A stretch of 64,000 nucleotides of DNA. It comes from Variovorax gracilis (GTDB taxonomy: Bacteria > Pseudomonadota > Gammaproteobacteria > Burkholderiales > Burkholderiaceae_C). Positions within the stretch are counted from its first letter, which is position 1. Each line of letters opens with the position of its first letter. Where the stretch lies: NCBI RefSeq assembly GCF_030317115.1, contig NZ_JASZYF010000018.1, positions 1-64,000 of the forward strand, in the 5' to 3' direction. Positions 35,092 to 44,165 of this stretch are shown here, piece after piece. The position numbers and the translations under genes are program-made. The notes below the pieces were generated by a model, which worked only from the letters and a program-made list of their open reading frames with translations, was not told the origin of the DNA and did not search any database.

Positions 35092-35247
35092 ATGCCAAAT
35101 CCCAAGATTCCTTCTGAGGACGATCCCGCGCAGCTTCCGGTCGAGCCTGAGTTCCCGACCGACACCGACCCGGGCAATCCGCATTCGGACGAGGGCAAGC
35201 CCGGCGCCGACGAGAATGCCGCCGGCTTCGTGAAAGAAAGGCTTTAG
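35092..35247 (+). CDS. Small acidic protein (51 residues)
   Basis: The ATG at 35092 follows AAAGGAG with 6-base spacing, an excellent ribosome binding site. The product MPNPKIPSEDDPAQLPVEPE... is rich in Pro, Asp and Glu, with no hydrophobic segment, and ends GFVKERL. It is probably intrinsically disordered. The strong start signal and the stop at 35245 make it a believable gene. I cannot assign a function; similar short acidic proteins recur in Burkholderiales genomes as hypothetical proteins. Confidence 0.6.
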   Translation: MPNPKIPSEDDPAQLPVEPEFPTDTDPGNPHSDEGKPGADENAAGFVKERL

Positions 35248-35388
35248 GGCTGGCCAGCCTCGCGTCGCAGCGCACCCGGCCGTCGACCGACGCCACCTCG
35301 GCAGGGATCAGTCTCGTCGCTGCCAAAGCGTGTCGTCGAGGATCGCCACCGCGCGCGTCGCAGGCTGATGCTCTGCCCGCCCGCGCGC

Positions 35389-35733
35389 TTACTTCCTGCA
35401 GTCCCCGCCGACCGATACCGAACCGTCCTTGCATTCGGTCAGGATGCCGTCATTGCTGCGCCGGAGGGCGGGGGACGAAGCGGATGAGGGGGAAGATGAA
35501 GGGGAGGTGGCCGCCGCTTCGTAGACGATCTTCCTGCTGCCACGTTCGCAGGTGCCGACAACCTTGCCGCTGACCGTGGCATCGGCCGTCACGGTGGTGA
35601 GCGTGAAGCGCATCACGCCCGCGCTGCGGATCTTCGCGTCGATCTCGGCCAAGAGGTCGTCGCAGTTGCTGGCGGCGCTCGCAGCACTCGTGAAGGCCAA
35701 TACGACGATAGGGAGCAGGGATGGCTTGCGCAT
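35389..35733 (-). CDS. DUF1161 periplasmic protein
   Basis: 114 residues with a signal peptide (MRKPSLLPIVVLAFTSAASA-A). The mature part NCDDLLAEIDAKIRSAGVMR, then VVGTCERGSRKIVYEA, matches the DUF1161 pattern, with paired cysteines. A Ser-rich linker (SPSSSPSSASSPA) precedes a final Cys-containing tail (ILTECKDGSVSVGGDC). Function unknown; some members are stress-inducible periplasmic proteins. It is apparently monocistronic. Confidence 0.8.
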   Translation of the reverse strand: MRKPSLLPIVVLAFTSAASAASNCDDLLAEIDAKIRSAGVMRFTLTTVTADATVSGKVVGTCERGSRKIVYEAAATSPSSSPSSASSPALRRSNDGILTECKDGSVSVGGDCRK

Positions 35734-35882
35734 CGGATGCTTGCCTCGAACGAGGACGCTTGGCTAGGACAGGCAGTGTAGCGCCACCCCCTTCGCCACG
35801 CCTGGATGCACCCGCAAACCAAAGGCGCCTTGCAAGCTCGCGCTCGCAACCGTACTTGGATCGGATTTCCGAATGGCGCACC

Positions 35883-36404
35883 TCAGGTGCTCTGCAGCGT
35901 CACCTTGTAGCGCTGGGCGCGCTCGACGTAGTCGTGGGCGTTGTTCGCCACTTTCGCGATGTCGGCGGCGCCGAGTTCGCGCACGACCTTGGCCGGACAG
36001 CCGACGATGAGGACGTTGTCCGGGAAGACCTTGCCCTCGGTCACTACGGCACCGGCGCCGACGATGCAGTTCCTCCCGATCTCGGCGCCGTTCATGACGA
36101 CGGCCTGGATCCCGATGAGCGTGCCGTCGCCGACCTGGCAGCCGTGCAACATCGCCTGGTGCCCGATGCTGACTCGCTTGCCGATCTTCAGCGGAAAGCC
36201 CACGTCGGTGTGGAGCACCGCGCCGTCCTGCACATTGCTGTCCTCGCCGACCTCGATGCGCTCGTTGTCGCCGCGGATGACTGCGTTGAACCAGACATTC
36301 GAGCGCCGTGCGAGGGTGACGCAGCCGATGACTGCGGCCCCGGGTGCGACCCACGCGCCTTCGTCGATCCTTGTTTCATAGGGGGGCAGGCTGTAGATGG
36401 CCAT
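35883..36404 (-). CDS. Gamma-class carbonic anhydrase-like hexapeptide protein
   Basis: 173 residues of left-handed beta-helix hexapeptide repeats (WVAPGAAVIGCVTLARRSNV...). The metal-binding His of the gamma-CA family are at VLHTDVG near 65, IGHQAMLHGC near 84 and 89. QDGAVLH and NVWFNAVIRGDNERI (Arg-Gly-Asp) are conserved. Relatives include YrdA/PaaY-type proteins; PaaY acts as a thioesterase in phenylacetate degradation. Placement next to a catabolic cluster makes a PaaY-like role possible, but carbonic anhydrase activity is not excluded. It starts 22 bases after the oxidase gene stop. Confidence 0.88.
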   Translation of the reverse strand: MAIYSLPPYETRIDEGAWVAPGAAVIGCVTLARRSNVWFNAVIRGDNERIEVGEDSNVQDGAVLHTDVGFPLKIGKRVSIGHQAMLHGCQVGDGTLIGIQAVVMNGAEIGRNCIVGAGAVVTEGKVFPDNVLIVGCPAKVVRELGAADIAKVANNAHDYVERAQRYKVTLQST

Positions 36405-36426
36405 GGCTTGGTCTCAAGTCCTTGAA

Positions 36427-37584
36427 CTACTGTGCTGTGGGAAAGGTTCCCGCAACGAGGATGCGACGGTCCACGTTGCGGATGTCGGTATGGCCGCAGA
36501 AGGCCATGCTGATGTCCAGTTCCTTGTGCAGGATCTGGAGCATCCGCGTGACGCCTGCTTCGCCCATCGCTCCTAGGCCATAGGCCATGGCGCGACCGAC
36601 CAGGGTGCCCCGGGCGCCCAGCGCCCAGGCCTTGAGCACGTCCTGGCCGGAGCGGATGCCGCCATCCATCCACACTTCGGTTTGCGCTCCAACGGCGTCC
36701 ACGATCGCCGGCAGCGCCTTGATGGACGACGGCGCGCCGTCGAGCTGCCTTCCCCCGTGGTTGCTCACGACGATCGCGTCGGCGCCTGCCTTCACCGCGA
36801 GTTCGGCATCCTCGACTTCCATGATGCCCTTGAGGATGAGCTTGCCGTCCCACAGGGAGCGCACCCACGCGACATCGTCCCACGACAGGCGCGGGTCGAA
36901 CTGCTCGTGGGTCCATGCCGACAAGGACCGCATGTCGCTGACGCCTTCGACGTGGCCCACCAGGTTGCGAAAAGTGCGGCGCTTCGTGCGCGCCATCGCC
37001 AGGCACCAGCCGGGCTTGGTCGCCAGGTTGATGAGGTTCTCGAGCGTGGGCCGCGGCGGTGCGGTCAGTCCGTTCTTGAGATCCTTGTGGCGCTGCCCGA
37101 TCACTTGCAGGTCCAGCGTCAGCACCAGCGCACTGCACCGCGCGGCTTTCGCACGTTCGATCATTCGCCCCATCGCCATGCGGTCGCGCATCATGTAGAG
37201 CTGGAACCAGAAAGGCGAGTTCGTGTGCTCGGCGATGTCCTCGATGGAGCAGATGCTCATCGTCGACAAGGTGAAGGGGATGCCAAACTTCTCCGCGGCA
37301 CGCGCGGCAAGAATCTCGCCATCGGCGTGCTGCATGCCAGTGAGGCCGACTGGCGCGATGGCGACCGGCATGAGCGCCGCCTGGCCCGCCATCGTCGTGG
37401 CCGTGGAACGGTTCTCCATGTTGACTGCCACGCGCTGGCGCAATTCGATCGACTGGAAGTCGCTCTCGTTGCGCCGATAGGTTCCCTCGGTCCACGAGCC
37501 CGAATCGGCGTAGTCGTAGAACATCCGGGGCACGCGCCGCTGGGCCAGGACGCGCAAGTCTTCGACGCAGGTAATGACGCTCAT
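36427..37584 (-). CDS. FMN-dependent alpha-hydroxyacid oxidase/dehydrogenase (LldD-like)
   Basis: 385 residues. Motifs of the family: PRMFYDYADSGSWTEGTYR at the start with the active Tyr, IAPVGLTGMQHADGE, and FQLYMMRDR. The catalytic His-Gly-Gly-Arg block SNHGGRQLDGAPSS is near 268, and the flavin phosphate region DGGIRSGQDVLKAWALGA follows. It oxidises L-lactate, glycolate, mandelate or a related 2-hydroxy acid to the 2-oxo acid, probably passing electrons to quinone. It follows the TRAP transporter gene by 16 bases, so the transporter probably imports its hydroxy acid substrate. Confidence 0.88.
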   Translation of the reverse strand: MSVITCVEDLRVLAQRRVPRMFYDYADSGSWTEGTYRRNESDFQSIELRQRVAVNMENRSTATTMAGQAALMPVAIAPVGLTGMQHADGEILAARAAEKFGIPFTLSTMSICSIEDIAEHTNSPFWFQLYMMRDRMAMGRMIERAKAARCSALVLTLDLQVIGQRHKDLKNGLTAPPRPTLENLINLATKPGWCLAMARTKRRTFRNLVGHVEGVSDMRSLSAWTHEQFDPRLSWDDVAWVRSLWDGKLILKGIMEVEDAELAVKAGADAIVVSNHGGRQLDGAPSSIKALPAIVDAVGAQTEVWMDGGIRSGQDVLKAWALGARGTLVGRAMAYGLGAMGEAGVTRMLQILHKELDISMAFCGHTDIRNVDRRILVAGTFPTAQ

Positions 37585-37600
37585 GGTGCCGCCCGGGTCT

Positions 37601-39493
37601 TCAAAGGAAGCCGATCGACAGCCACGGCACTGCGGCAACGACGATCGTGCCGACCAGCAGCGCGAGCATGTAGGCCACGATGGGCCGAATGCCCTTGTCC
37701 GGGTGGACCCGCCCGATCGCGCACGCCGCGTAGTAGCCCACGCCCAGCGGCGGTGCGAAGAGCCCGAGCCCCATCGACAGCACGACCACCATGGCGTAGT
37801 GCACTTCGTGAATGCCCAGTTGCCGTGCGATCGGGAACAGGAGCGGTCCGAACAGCACGATGGCCGGGATGCCCTCGAGCACCGAGCCGAGCACCACGAA
37901 GATGACCAGCGAGACGGCCAGGAACATCGGCGCGCCGCCCGGCAGAGCGCCCATGGCCTGCGCCAGCGAGCGAGAGAAGCCCGATTGAGTCAGCCCCCAA
38001 GCCATGGCGGTCGCCGTCCCGATGATCAGCAGGATCGCGCCCGACAGCGAAGCCGTGGCGACCAGCATGGGCCCCACGCGCTTCCAGTCGAACTGGCGAT
38101 ACACCAGCAGGCCTGCCAGCACCGAGTAGACGATGCCGATGGTCGAGACCTCGGTGGCCGTCGCCACGCCTTCGACGACCGCCGCCCGGATGATGAAAGG
38201 CAGTGCCAGCGCCGGCAGTGCGATGGCCGCCAGCCTGGCCACCTGTCCCCAGGATTGGCGGGCCACATGGCGAAGGTCCTCGTCCCGCGCCCGGAACCGG
38301 ACCACGATGCACAGCGTGAGCCCGAGCACCAGCGCCGGCAGCAAGCCGCCGGTGAAAAGTGCCGCGATGGAGACACCCGTCACCGACCCGATGGTGATCA
38401 GCACCAGGCTCGGCGGAACGGTCTCCGTCTGCGCGCCGGTCGCCGACAGCAGCGCCACCAGGTCGCCTTCGCTCGCGCCGCGCTTCTTCATCTCCGGAAA
38501 GAGCGCGGGCGCCACTGCAGCCATGTCCGCCGCCTTCGAACCCGAGATGCCCGAGACGAGATACATCGCCCCCACCAACACGAACTGGAGGCCACCTCGA
38601 ACGTGGCCGAGCATTCCCGCGAGAAAGGTCACCATGGCCTTGGCCATGCCCGTCATCTCGATGAGCAGCCCGAGGAACACGAACAGTGGGACGGCCAGCA
38701 GGATCAGGTGCGACATGCCTTCGTCCATGCGGCCGATGATCACCGGCAGCGCCGTGTCCGTGCCGAGCGCCAGGTAGCCGAAGGTGCCCAGGCCGAACGC
38801 GAAGGCGATCGGGATGCCGCTGAACACGCTTGCCGCGACCACGCCCACGAAGAAGATCAGCAGGTTCAGCCGGCCGAGGTCCTCGAACACGCCGCGACCG
38901 AGTGCGAATGCACCGAGGATGACGAGCACGATGACCACGGCCTTCGCGCTCGTGCGCCATTGGGCATCCTTGAGCAGGCGCAGCACCGAGAAGAGCATCA
39001 TCAGCGCGATGCCGACGGGCAGCGCCCCGGCGCGCCAGGCATTCGATATCTCGAGCGCCGGCGTGGTGATGAAGCGTTCTTCCGACGCGTATTCCCACGA
39101 TGGCCAGGCCACCATCGCCAGGAAGGCCAGCGACGCGCACACGCTGATGCCCTCGAACAGCAGTTGCCGTGCGGGCGTCTGCCGGGACACCAGTGCCGTC
39201 ATCCGCATGTGCTCGCCGCGCCGCAGGGCGATCACCGCGCCGAACATCGCCAGCCAGATGAAGAGGATCGAGGCGAGTTCGTCAGACCAGACGAGCGGCT
39301 TGTGGAACACGAAGCGCGCGACGACGCCGGCCAGCAGCACGGCGATGTCCGCCAGCACCAGCGCACCCGCGGCCGCTTCGACGATGGACCCGAGAACGCG
39401 GTCGAGGCGAGCTGCTGGCGATGCAGGATCACCCGTCGGCGTCGCCTGCATGCCGTTGTGGCCGGCCCCGTGGAGGTGGGTCATCGCGCTCAT
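37601..39493 (-). CDS. TRAP transporter fused small and large permease (DctQM)
   Basis: 630 residues from ATG 39493. An N-terminal DctQ-type four-helix part (about 30-200, with SDELASILFIWLAMFGAVIALRRGEH) is fused to a DctM part of about twelve helices. The DctM part includes SGISGSKAADMAAVAPALFP near 340, TETVPPSLVLITIGSVTGVS and FAPPLGVGYYAAC. It should import a carboxylate with sodium or proton, together with the DctP protein. Its ATG overlaps the stop of dctP (ATGA), so expression is coupled. Substrate: perhaps a 2-hydroxy or aromatic acid, judged from the neighbouring oxidase and CoA ligase. Confidence 0.9.
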   Translation of the reverse strand: MSAMTHLHGAGHNGMQATPTGDPASPAARLDRVLGSIVEAAAGALVLADIAVLLAGVVARFVFHKPLVWSDELASILFIWLAMFGAVIALRRGEHMRMTALVSRQTPARQLLFEGISVCASLAFLAMVAWPSWEYASEERFITTPALEISNAWRAGALPVGIALMMLFSVLRLLKDAQWRTSAKAVVIVLVILGAFALGRGVFEDLGRLNLLIFFVGVVAASVFSGIPIAFAFGLGTFGYLALGTDTALPVIIGRMDEGMSHLILLAVPLFVFLGLLIEMTGMAKAMVTFLAGMLGHVRGGLQFVLVGAMYLVSGISGSKAADMAAVAPALFPEMKKRGASEGDLVALLSATGAQTETVPPSLVLITIGSVTGVSIAALFTGGLLPALVLGLTLCIVVRFRARDEDLRHVARQSWGQVARLAAIALPALALPFIIRAAVVEGVATATEVSTIGIVYSVLAGLLVYRQFDWKRVGPMLVATASLSGAILLIIGTATAMAWGLTQSGFSRSLAQAMGALPGGAPMFLAVSLVIFVVLGSVLEGIPAIVLFGPLLFPIARQLGIHEVHYAMVVVLSMGLGLFAPPLGVGYYAACAIGRVHPDKGIRPIVAYMLALLVGTIVVAAVPWLSIGFL

Positions 39494-40503
39494 GCCAGTT
39501 TTCCGACGGAGCGTTCGAGCAGCGCCCATGCCTCGTCGCCGTACTTGCCCTTCCATTCGGCGTAGAAACCGGCCTTGCGAAGCTGGTCGCGGAAGGCGGC
39601 GCCGTCCGGCTGGTTGAAAGCCATGCCCTTGCCGGCCAGGTCCTTCTGAAGGCCGGCATTGAGTTGCGCCACGTCGTCGCGCTCCTTGATGGCGGCCGCA
39701 TTGATGTGCTTGGCGACGATGGTGCGCAGATCGGCGGGCAGCTTCTCCCAGGCCTTGCGGCTGGCGAGAAACCAGAAGCCGTCCCACATGTGGTTGGAAA
39801 GCGAGCAGTACTTCTGCACTTCGAACAGCTTGGCCGTCGAGATGATGGCGAGCGGATTCTCCTGCCCGTCGACGATCTTCGTCTGCAACGCGGAGTAGAC
39901 CTCGGCGAAGTTGATCGATGCCGGCGCCGCATCGAGTGCCTTGAACATCGACGTCCACAAGGGCGACACCGGCACGCGGATCTTGAAGCCCTTCAAGTCA
40001 GCGGGCGTCGCGATAGGCTTGCTCGATGAGGTGATCTGTCGGAAGCCGTTGTCCCAGATCTTGTCCATCGGCACGATGCCGGCCTTGGTGATCTGGGCGC
40101 GGATGTAAGTCCCCAGGTCGCCATCCATGGCCTTCCAGACGCTGGGGTAGTCGTTGAACGCAAAGCCCACGCCGCTGATCGATGCGGCCGGCACCAGTGT
40201 CGACAGGATCAGGCCCGACAGCGTGAAGAACTCGACGCCGCCCGAACGCAGCTGGCTCAGCACATCGGTGTCGGAACCGAGCTGGTTGTTCGGGAAGATC
40301 TGGATGTCCACGCGGCCGTTGGTCTCGGCGAGGACCGCGTCGGCCATCTCCTTGGCACGCAGGTTCATCGGGTGCGTGACCGGCAGGTTGTTCGCATACT
40401 TGTAGGTGAACTCGGCCTTCTGCGCAAAGGCGCTGCGCAGCGGTGCCGCGACGACCGCGGCGGCAGCAGCGGTGCGAAGAATGGTGCGTCGGGAAATGTT
40501 CAT
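39490..40503 (-). CDS. TRAP transporter periplasmic receptor (DctP)
   Basis: 337 residues. The signal peptide is twin-arginine-like (SRRTILRTAAAAAVVAAPLR). DctP motifs are YKYANNLPVTHPMNLRAKEM, VDIQIFPNNQLGSDTDVLSQ, FKIRVPVSPLWTSM with the carboxylate-binding Arg near 170, and NPLAIISTAKLFEVQKYCS. It delivers the ligand to the fused permease encoded next. It is 42 bases downstream of the acyl-CoA synthetase gene in the same minus-strand cluster. Confidence 0.9.
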   Translation of the reverse strand: MNISRRTILRTAAAAAVVAAPLRSAFAQKAEFTYKYANNLPVTHPMNLRAKEMADAVLAETNGRVDIQIFPNNQLGSDTDVLSQLRSGGVEFFTLSGLILSTLVPAASISGVGFAFNDYPSVWKAMDGDLGTYIRAQITKAGIVPMDKIWDNGFRQITSSSKPIATPADLKGFKIRVPVSPLWTSMFKALDAAPASINFAEVYSALQTKIVDGQENPLAIISTAKLFEVQKYCSLSNHMWDGFWFLASRKAWEKLPADLRTIVAKHINAAAIKERDDVAQLNAGLQKDLAGKGMAFNQPDGAAFRDQLRKAGFYAEWKGKYGDEAWALLERSVGKLA

Positions 40504-40545
40504 GGCTTGTCTCCGTTGTGTTGATGTGGCGATGGAATGCGGGGC

Positions 40546-42129
40546 TCAGCCGTGCACGGTCGGCTGCAGTTCGCCGCGCTCGATCAGGCGCGTGCGGATG
40601 TCTTTCTTCGTGACCTTTCCGTAGCCTGACTTCGGCAGCGAGTCCCAGAAGAGGAAGTGGCGCGGCCATCGGTACTTGGCGCAGCGACCGTCCAGGTGCC
40701 CGAGCAGCGATTCGGCCGTGAGGCCCGGCTGGCTCGCCACCACGACCGCAACCCCGATCTCGCCCCACTTCTCGTCTGGCACGCCGAGCACGGCCACCTC
40801 GGCAACGCCCGGATGCGTGAGCAGCACTTCTTCCACCTCGCGCGGGTACACGTTGGAGCCGCCCGAGATGTACATGTCGGACTCGCGGCCGGTGATGTAC
40901 AGCAGGCCCCTCTCGTCGATGCGACCGAGATCCCCGGTGTGGAACCATCCGCCACGCAAGGCCTTGGCCGTGGCTTCGGCGTTGTTGAAGTAGCCCGCGA
41001 AGACCGCCGGCCCGCGGCAGCAGATTTCGCCGATCGTGCCCGGCGGCACGCGCTGCATCCGGTCGTCCAGGATGGCGACCTCCATGCCGGTGCGTGGCCG
41101 TCCGCAGGAGCCGACGGTCGGGTCCGCATCGTCGAGGCTGTGCATGGAAGGCGGAAGCACCGTGATGCAGCCGGTCACCTCGCCGAGGCCGAAGTACTGC
41201 ACCAGCACCTTGCCCAGCTTCTGCAATGCACGCTTCTGGTCGGCCCGGTACATGGGCGCGCCGGCATAGATCATGTAGCGCAGCGAGCTGTGGTCGTAGC
41301 GATCGACGGCCGCGTCTTCCACCAGCATCTTCACGATGGTGGGTACGGTGAAGACGTTGGTCACGCGGTGCTCTTCGACGAGTTGCCAGAACACCTCGGG
41401 CTCGAGCCGGTCCGAGGGCAGCAGCACGGTTGCGGCGCCGCGCGCGACATTCAGCAGGGCATGGATGCCCGCGCCGTGGGACAGCGGCGCAACTGCAATC
41501 GAACGGTCGTCCTCACCGATGCCCGGAATCAGGTCGGCCAGGTGGTTGGTCACCACGAAGGCCATCTGGCCGTGGGTCAGCATCGCGGCCTTCGGGCGGC
41601 CGGTCGTGCCCGAGGTGTAGAAGTACCAGAGCGGCGTGTCTGCCTCGACCTCGGCCGGCATCGCACAGGCGCCGAGGTTGGCGGACACCAGGCTCTCATA
41701 GTCGATCTCGCCGCTGCGCGCCTGTCCGATCGTGACGACATGGGCGAGCCGGGACGAGGCCTCGCGCACGGCATCGACGTGGCCGGCGAAGCAGTCCTCC
41801 GCCAGCATGACGGTGGCCTCGCTCGAGCTGCCGAGATAGGCGATTTCCGGCGGCGTGAGCCGGAAGTTCGTCGGTACCCAGACCGCGCCGAGTCGGAATG
41901 CGGCCCAGCAACTCTCGAACAGGGCCGCGTTGTTGCGCGACTGCACCAGGATCTTGTCGCCGGCTTGGACGCCCAGCGAGCGAAGACCCTGCACGAGCGC
42001 GTTCACTCGGGCGTCGATCTCGCGCCACGTCCAGACGCGCTCGCCGTGGATGAGCCCGGCCCGGTCCGGGAACAGCGCCGCCGTCTGCGCGAGCAGCGAC
42101 GACAGGTTGGCGACCTGGTGGTGGCTCAC
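40546..42129 (-). CDS. AMP-forming acyl/aryl-CoA synthetase
   Basis: 527 residues. The P-loop-like AMP motif is YFYTSGTTGRPKAAMLTHG (about 168-186). The adenine-binding region is VLVQYFGLGEVTGC, with YITGRESDMYISGGSNVYPR near 415 and the C-terminal catalytic Lys in LPKSGYGKVTKKDI near 510. It activates a carboxylic acid to its CoA thioester. The stop of this gene and the thiolase-like gene are coupled: the ATG at 42129 overlaps the thiolase stop at 42126 by 4 bases. The substrate is probably brought in by the TRAP system. Confidence 0.9.
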   Translation of the reverse strand: MSHHQVANLSSLLAQTAALFPDRAGLIHGERVWTWREIDARVNALVQGLRSLGVQAGDKILVQSRNNAALFESCWAAFRLGAVWVPTNFRLTPPEIAYLGSSSEATVMLAEDCFAGHVDAVREASSRLAHVVTIGQARSGEIDYESLVSANLGACAMPAEVEADTPLWYFYTSGTTGRPKAAMLTHGQMAFVVTNHLADLIPGIGEDDRSIAVAPLSHGAGIHALLNVARGAATVLLPSDRLEPEVFWQLVEEHRVTNVFTVPTIVKMLVEDAAVDRYDHSSLRYMIYAGAPMYRADQKRALQKLGKVLVQYFGLGEVTGCITVLPPSMHSLDDADPTVGSCGRPRTGMEVAILDDRMQRVPPGTIGEICCRGPAVFAGYFNNAEATAKALRGGWFHTGDLGRIDERGLLYITGRESDMYISGGSNVYPREVEEVLLTHPGVAEVAVLGVPDEKWGEIGVAVVVASQPGLTAESLLGHLDGRCAKYRWPRHFLFWDSLPKSGYGKVTKKDIRTRLIERGELQPTVHG

Positions 42130-43292
42130 ACGGCCTCCAGCACGCTCAGATAGTTGGCGACCGCCGCGCCGCCCATGTTGAACACGGCGCCGAGCTTCGG
42201 ATTGCCGACCTGCATGTCTCCCGCCGTGCCCGACAGCTGCATCGCCGCCATGACGTGCTGCGAGACGCCGGTGGCGCCGATGGGATGACCACGCGACTTG
42301 AGGCCACCTGACAGGTTGACCGGCAGCTTGCCGTCGCGGCGCGTCACGCCGTCGAGGATCACGCGCGCGCCCTGGCCGTGCGGCGCCAGGCCCATGGCTT
42401 CGTACTCCAGCAACTCAGCCACGGTGAAGCAGTCGTGCGTCTCGACGAAGCCAACGTCGTCGAGCGTGGCTTGCGCCGCCTGCAGCCCTTGCTGCCATGC
42501 GATTGCCGCGCCTTCGAAGCGTGTCGGATCGCGCCGAGAGAGCGGCAGGAACTCGTTGACCTGAGTGCGCGAACGCCAGCGCACGGGGGTGACGCTGGCA
42601 TTGCCGCTCGGCTCGGCCGAGATGACGAGCGCAGCCGCCCCGTCGGACACGAGCGAGCAGTCGGAGCGCTTGAGCGGTCCGGCAACGAAGGGGTTCTTGT
42701 CCGATGCGTTGCGGCAGAAGTCGAACCCGAGGTCCCGGCGCATGTGCGCGTAAGGGTTGTGCATGCCATTGGCGTGGTTCTTCGCGGCGATCGAGGCCAG
42801 CGCATCGCTTTGATCGCCGAAGCGCTCGAAGTAGCTGCTGGCGATCTTGCCGAAGACGCCGGCGAATCCGGACGGCGTGGTGCCTTCTTCCTTGACGTAG
42901 GAACAGCGCAGCAGCGTTTCGGCGACCTTCGGCGTGGAGACGGCGTTCATGATCTCGAAGCCCACCACCAGCGCCCGCTTGACGCGACCCGCCTGGACGG
43001 CATCGAGTGCGGCCCAGATTGCGGAGGAGCCGGTGGCGCATGCGTTCTCGGTGCGCGTCGCAGGAACGTGGCGCATTTCGGGGAACGCGAGGGCGACGAG
43101 CGAGCTGGTGAAGTCCTGCGGCAGGAATCCGCCATTGAAATGCCCGACGAAGATGCCGTCGACGTCGCCCGGCTGCAGGCCTGCGCTCTGCAGCGCCGGC
43201 TCGACGGCCTCGCGGACGAGCTGCTCGGGCTCGGCGGCATCGAGCTTGCCGAAGCGCGTGTGGCCCCAGCCAATGATGTACGGTTGTGTCAT
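42126..43292 (-). CDS. Thiolase-like acyltransferase (SCP2-thiolase group)
   Basis: 388 residues. The nucleophilic Cys is in TENACATGSSAIWAA near 86, with ETHDCFTVAELLEYEAMGLA near 290. The C-terminal active-site block SGGLKSRGHPIGATGVSQ near 338 has the catalytic His. The AVFNMGGAAVANY end is present. Members either cleave 3-ketoacyl-CoA or carry out acetyl-CoA exchange. It shares a 4-base overlap with the CoA ligase and follows the SDR gene by 29 bases, so ligase, SDR and thiolase look like a side-chain shortening path. Confidence 0.88.
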   Translation of the reverse strand: MTQPYIIGWGHTRFGKLDAAEPEQLVREAVEPALQSAGLQPGDVDGIFVGHFNGGFLPQDFTSSLVALAFPEMRHVPATRTENACATGSSAIWAALDAVQAGRVKRALVVGFEIMNAVSTPKVAETLLRCSYVKEEGTTPSGFAGVFGKIASSYFERFGDQSDALASIAAKNHANGMHNPYAHMRRDLGFDFCRNASDKNPFVAGPLKRSDCSLVSDGAAALVISAEPSGNASVTPVRWRSRTQVNEFLPLSRRDPTRFEGAAIAWQQGLQAAQATLDDVGFVETHDCFTVAELLEYEAMGLAPHGQGARVILDGVTRRDGKLPVNLSGGLKSRGHPIGATGVSQHVMAAMQLSGTAGDMQVGNPKLGAVFNMGGAAVANYLSVLEAV

Positions 43293-43321
43293 GCCTTGGT
43301 TCCTTGAAGGTGGGTGATGGG

Positions 43322-44128
43322 TCAGGCCGGCGATTGCTCGGTCTCGGCCTTGCGGCGGCGAAGCGTCGGCAGGCCGACGCCCGCCGCGTCGAAACCACCG
43401 TCGACAGCCACGACCTGGCCGTTGACGAAGCTGGCCTCCGGGCTGCACAGGAAGCCGACGACGTTCGCCATTTCGTCGGCGCTGCCGTAGCGGCTCAAGG
43501 GAATCGCGTCGTAGTAGTCGGAGCGGATCGCGACGCTGTGAACGAGCTTGGCCATCTCGGTCTCGACCGGGCCCGGCGCGATGACGTTGACGCGCACGCC
43601 AGCGTCGCCGAGCTCGACCGCATACTGCTTGGTCATGTGGATCAGGGCGGCCTTGCTGGTACCGTAGGCCACGCGCAGCGTGCTGGCTCTCAGGCCCGAA
43701 ATCGAGGCGACATTGACGATCGCGCCGCCGCCGTTCTTCGCCATCAGTCCGCCGAAGGCCTGGGTGCACAGGAATGCACCGTCGAGGTTGGTCGCCATCA
43801 CCTCGCGCCATTCCTTGAATGATGTTTCCAGCACCGGCTTGAAGACGGCCACGCCGGCGTTGTTGATGAGCGCGTCGACTCGACCGAACCGGCCGACGAC
43901 GGCGGACACGGCTCTGTCGACCTGCGCCGCATCGGAAACGTCGCAGTGGATGCCCGTCAGTTCGTCAGGACGACCGATCTCCGCCACCGCCTTGTCCAGC
44001 GTGGCGCCGTCCCTGTCGAGCAGGACGACCTTGTAGTCGTGGCGAAGAAACCATTCGCCGACCGCGCGGCCGATGCCGCGGGCACCTCCGGTGACGACGG
44101 CAATGCGTGCTTGTGAATCAGTGCTCAT
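43322..44128 (-). CDS. Short-chain dehydrogenase/reductase
   Basis: 268 residues. The NAD-binding TGGARGIGRAVG is at 13-24, the NNAG motif near 92, and Ser near 145 pairs with the catalytic Tyr-Lys in VAYGTSKAALIHMT near 158. LSRYGSADEMANVVGFLCSP and NGQVVAVDGGF form the usual C-terminal region. It probably oxidises or reduces a 3-hydroxyacyl or secondary alcohol intermediate in the surrounding catabolic cluster. Confidence 0.9.
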   Translation of the reverse strand: MSTDSQARIAVVTGGARGIGRAVGEWFLRHDYKVVLLDRDGATLDKAVAEIGRPDELTGIHCDVSDAAQVDRAVSAVVGRFGRVDALINNAGVAVFKPVLETSFKEWREVMATNLDGAFLCTQAFGGLMAKNGGGAIVNVASISGLRASTLRVAYGTSKAALIHMTKQYAVELGDAGVRVNVIAPGPVETEMAKLVHSVAIRSDYYDAIPLSRYGSADEMANVVGFLCSPEASFVNGQVVAVDGGFDAAGVGLPTLRRRKAETEQSPA

Positions 44129-44165
44129 GATGTTTGTGCGCTAGGGTGGGTTGAAAGAAGAAGAT

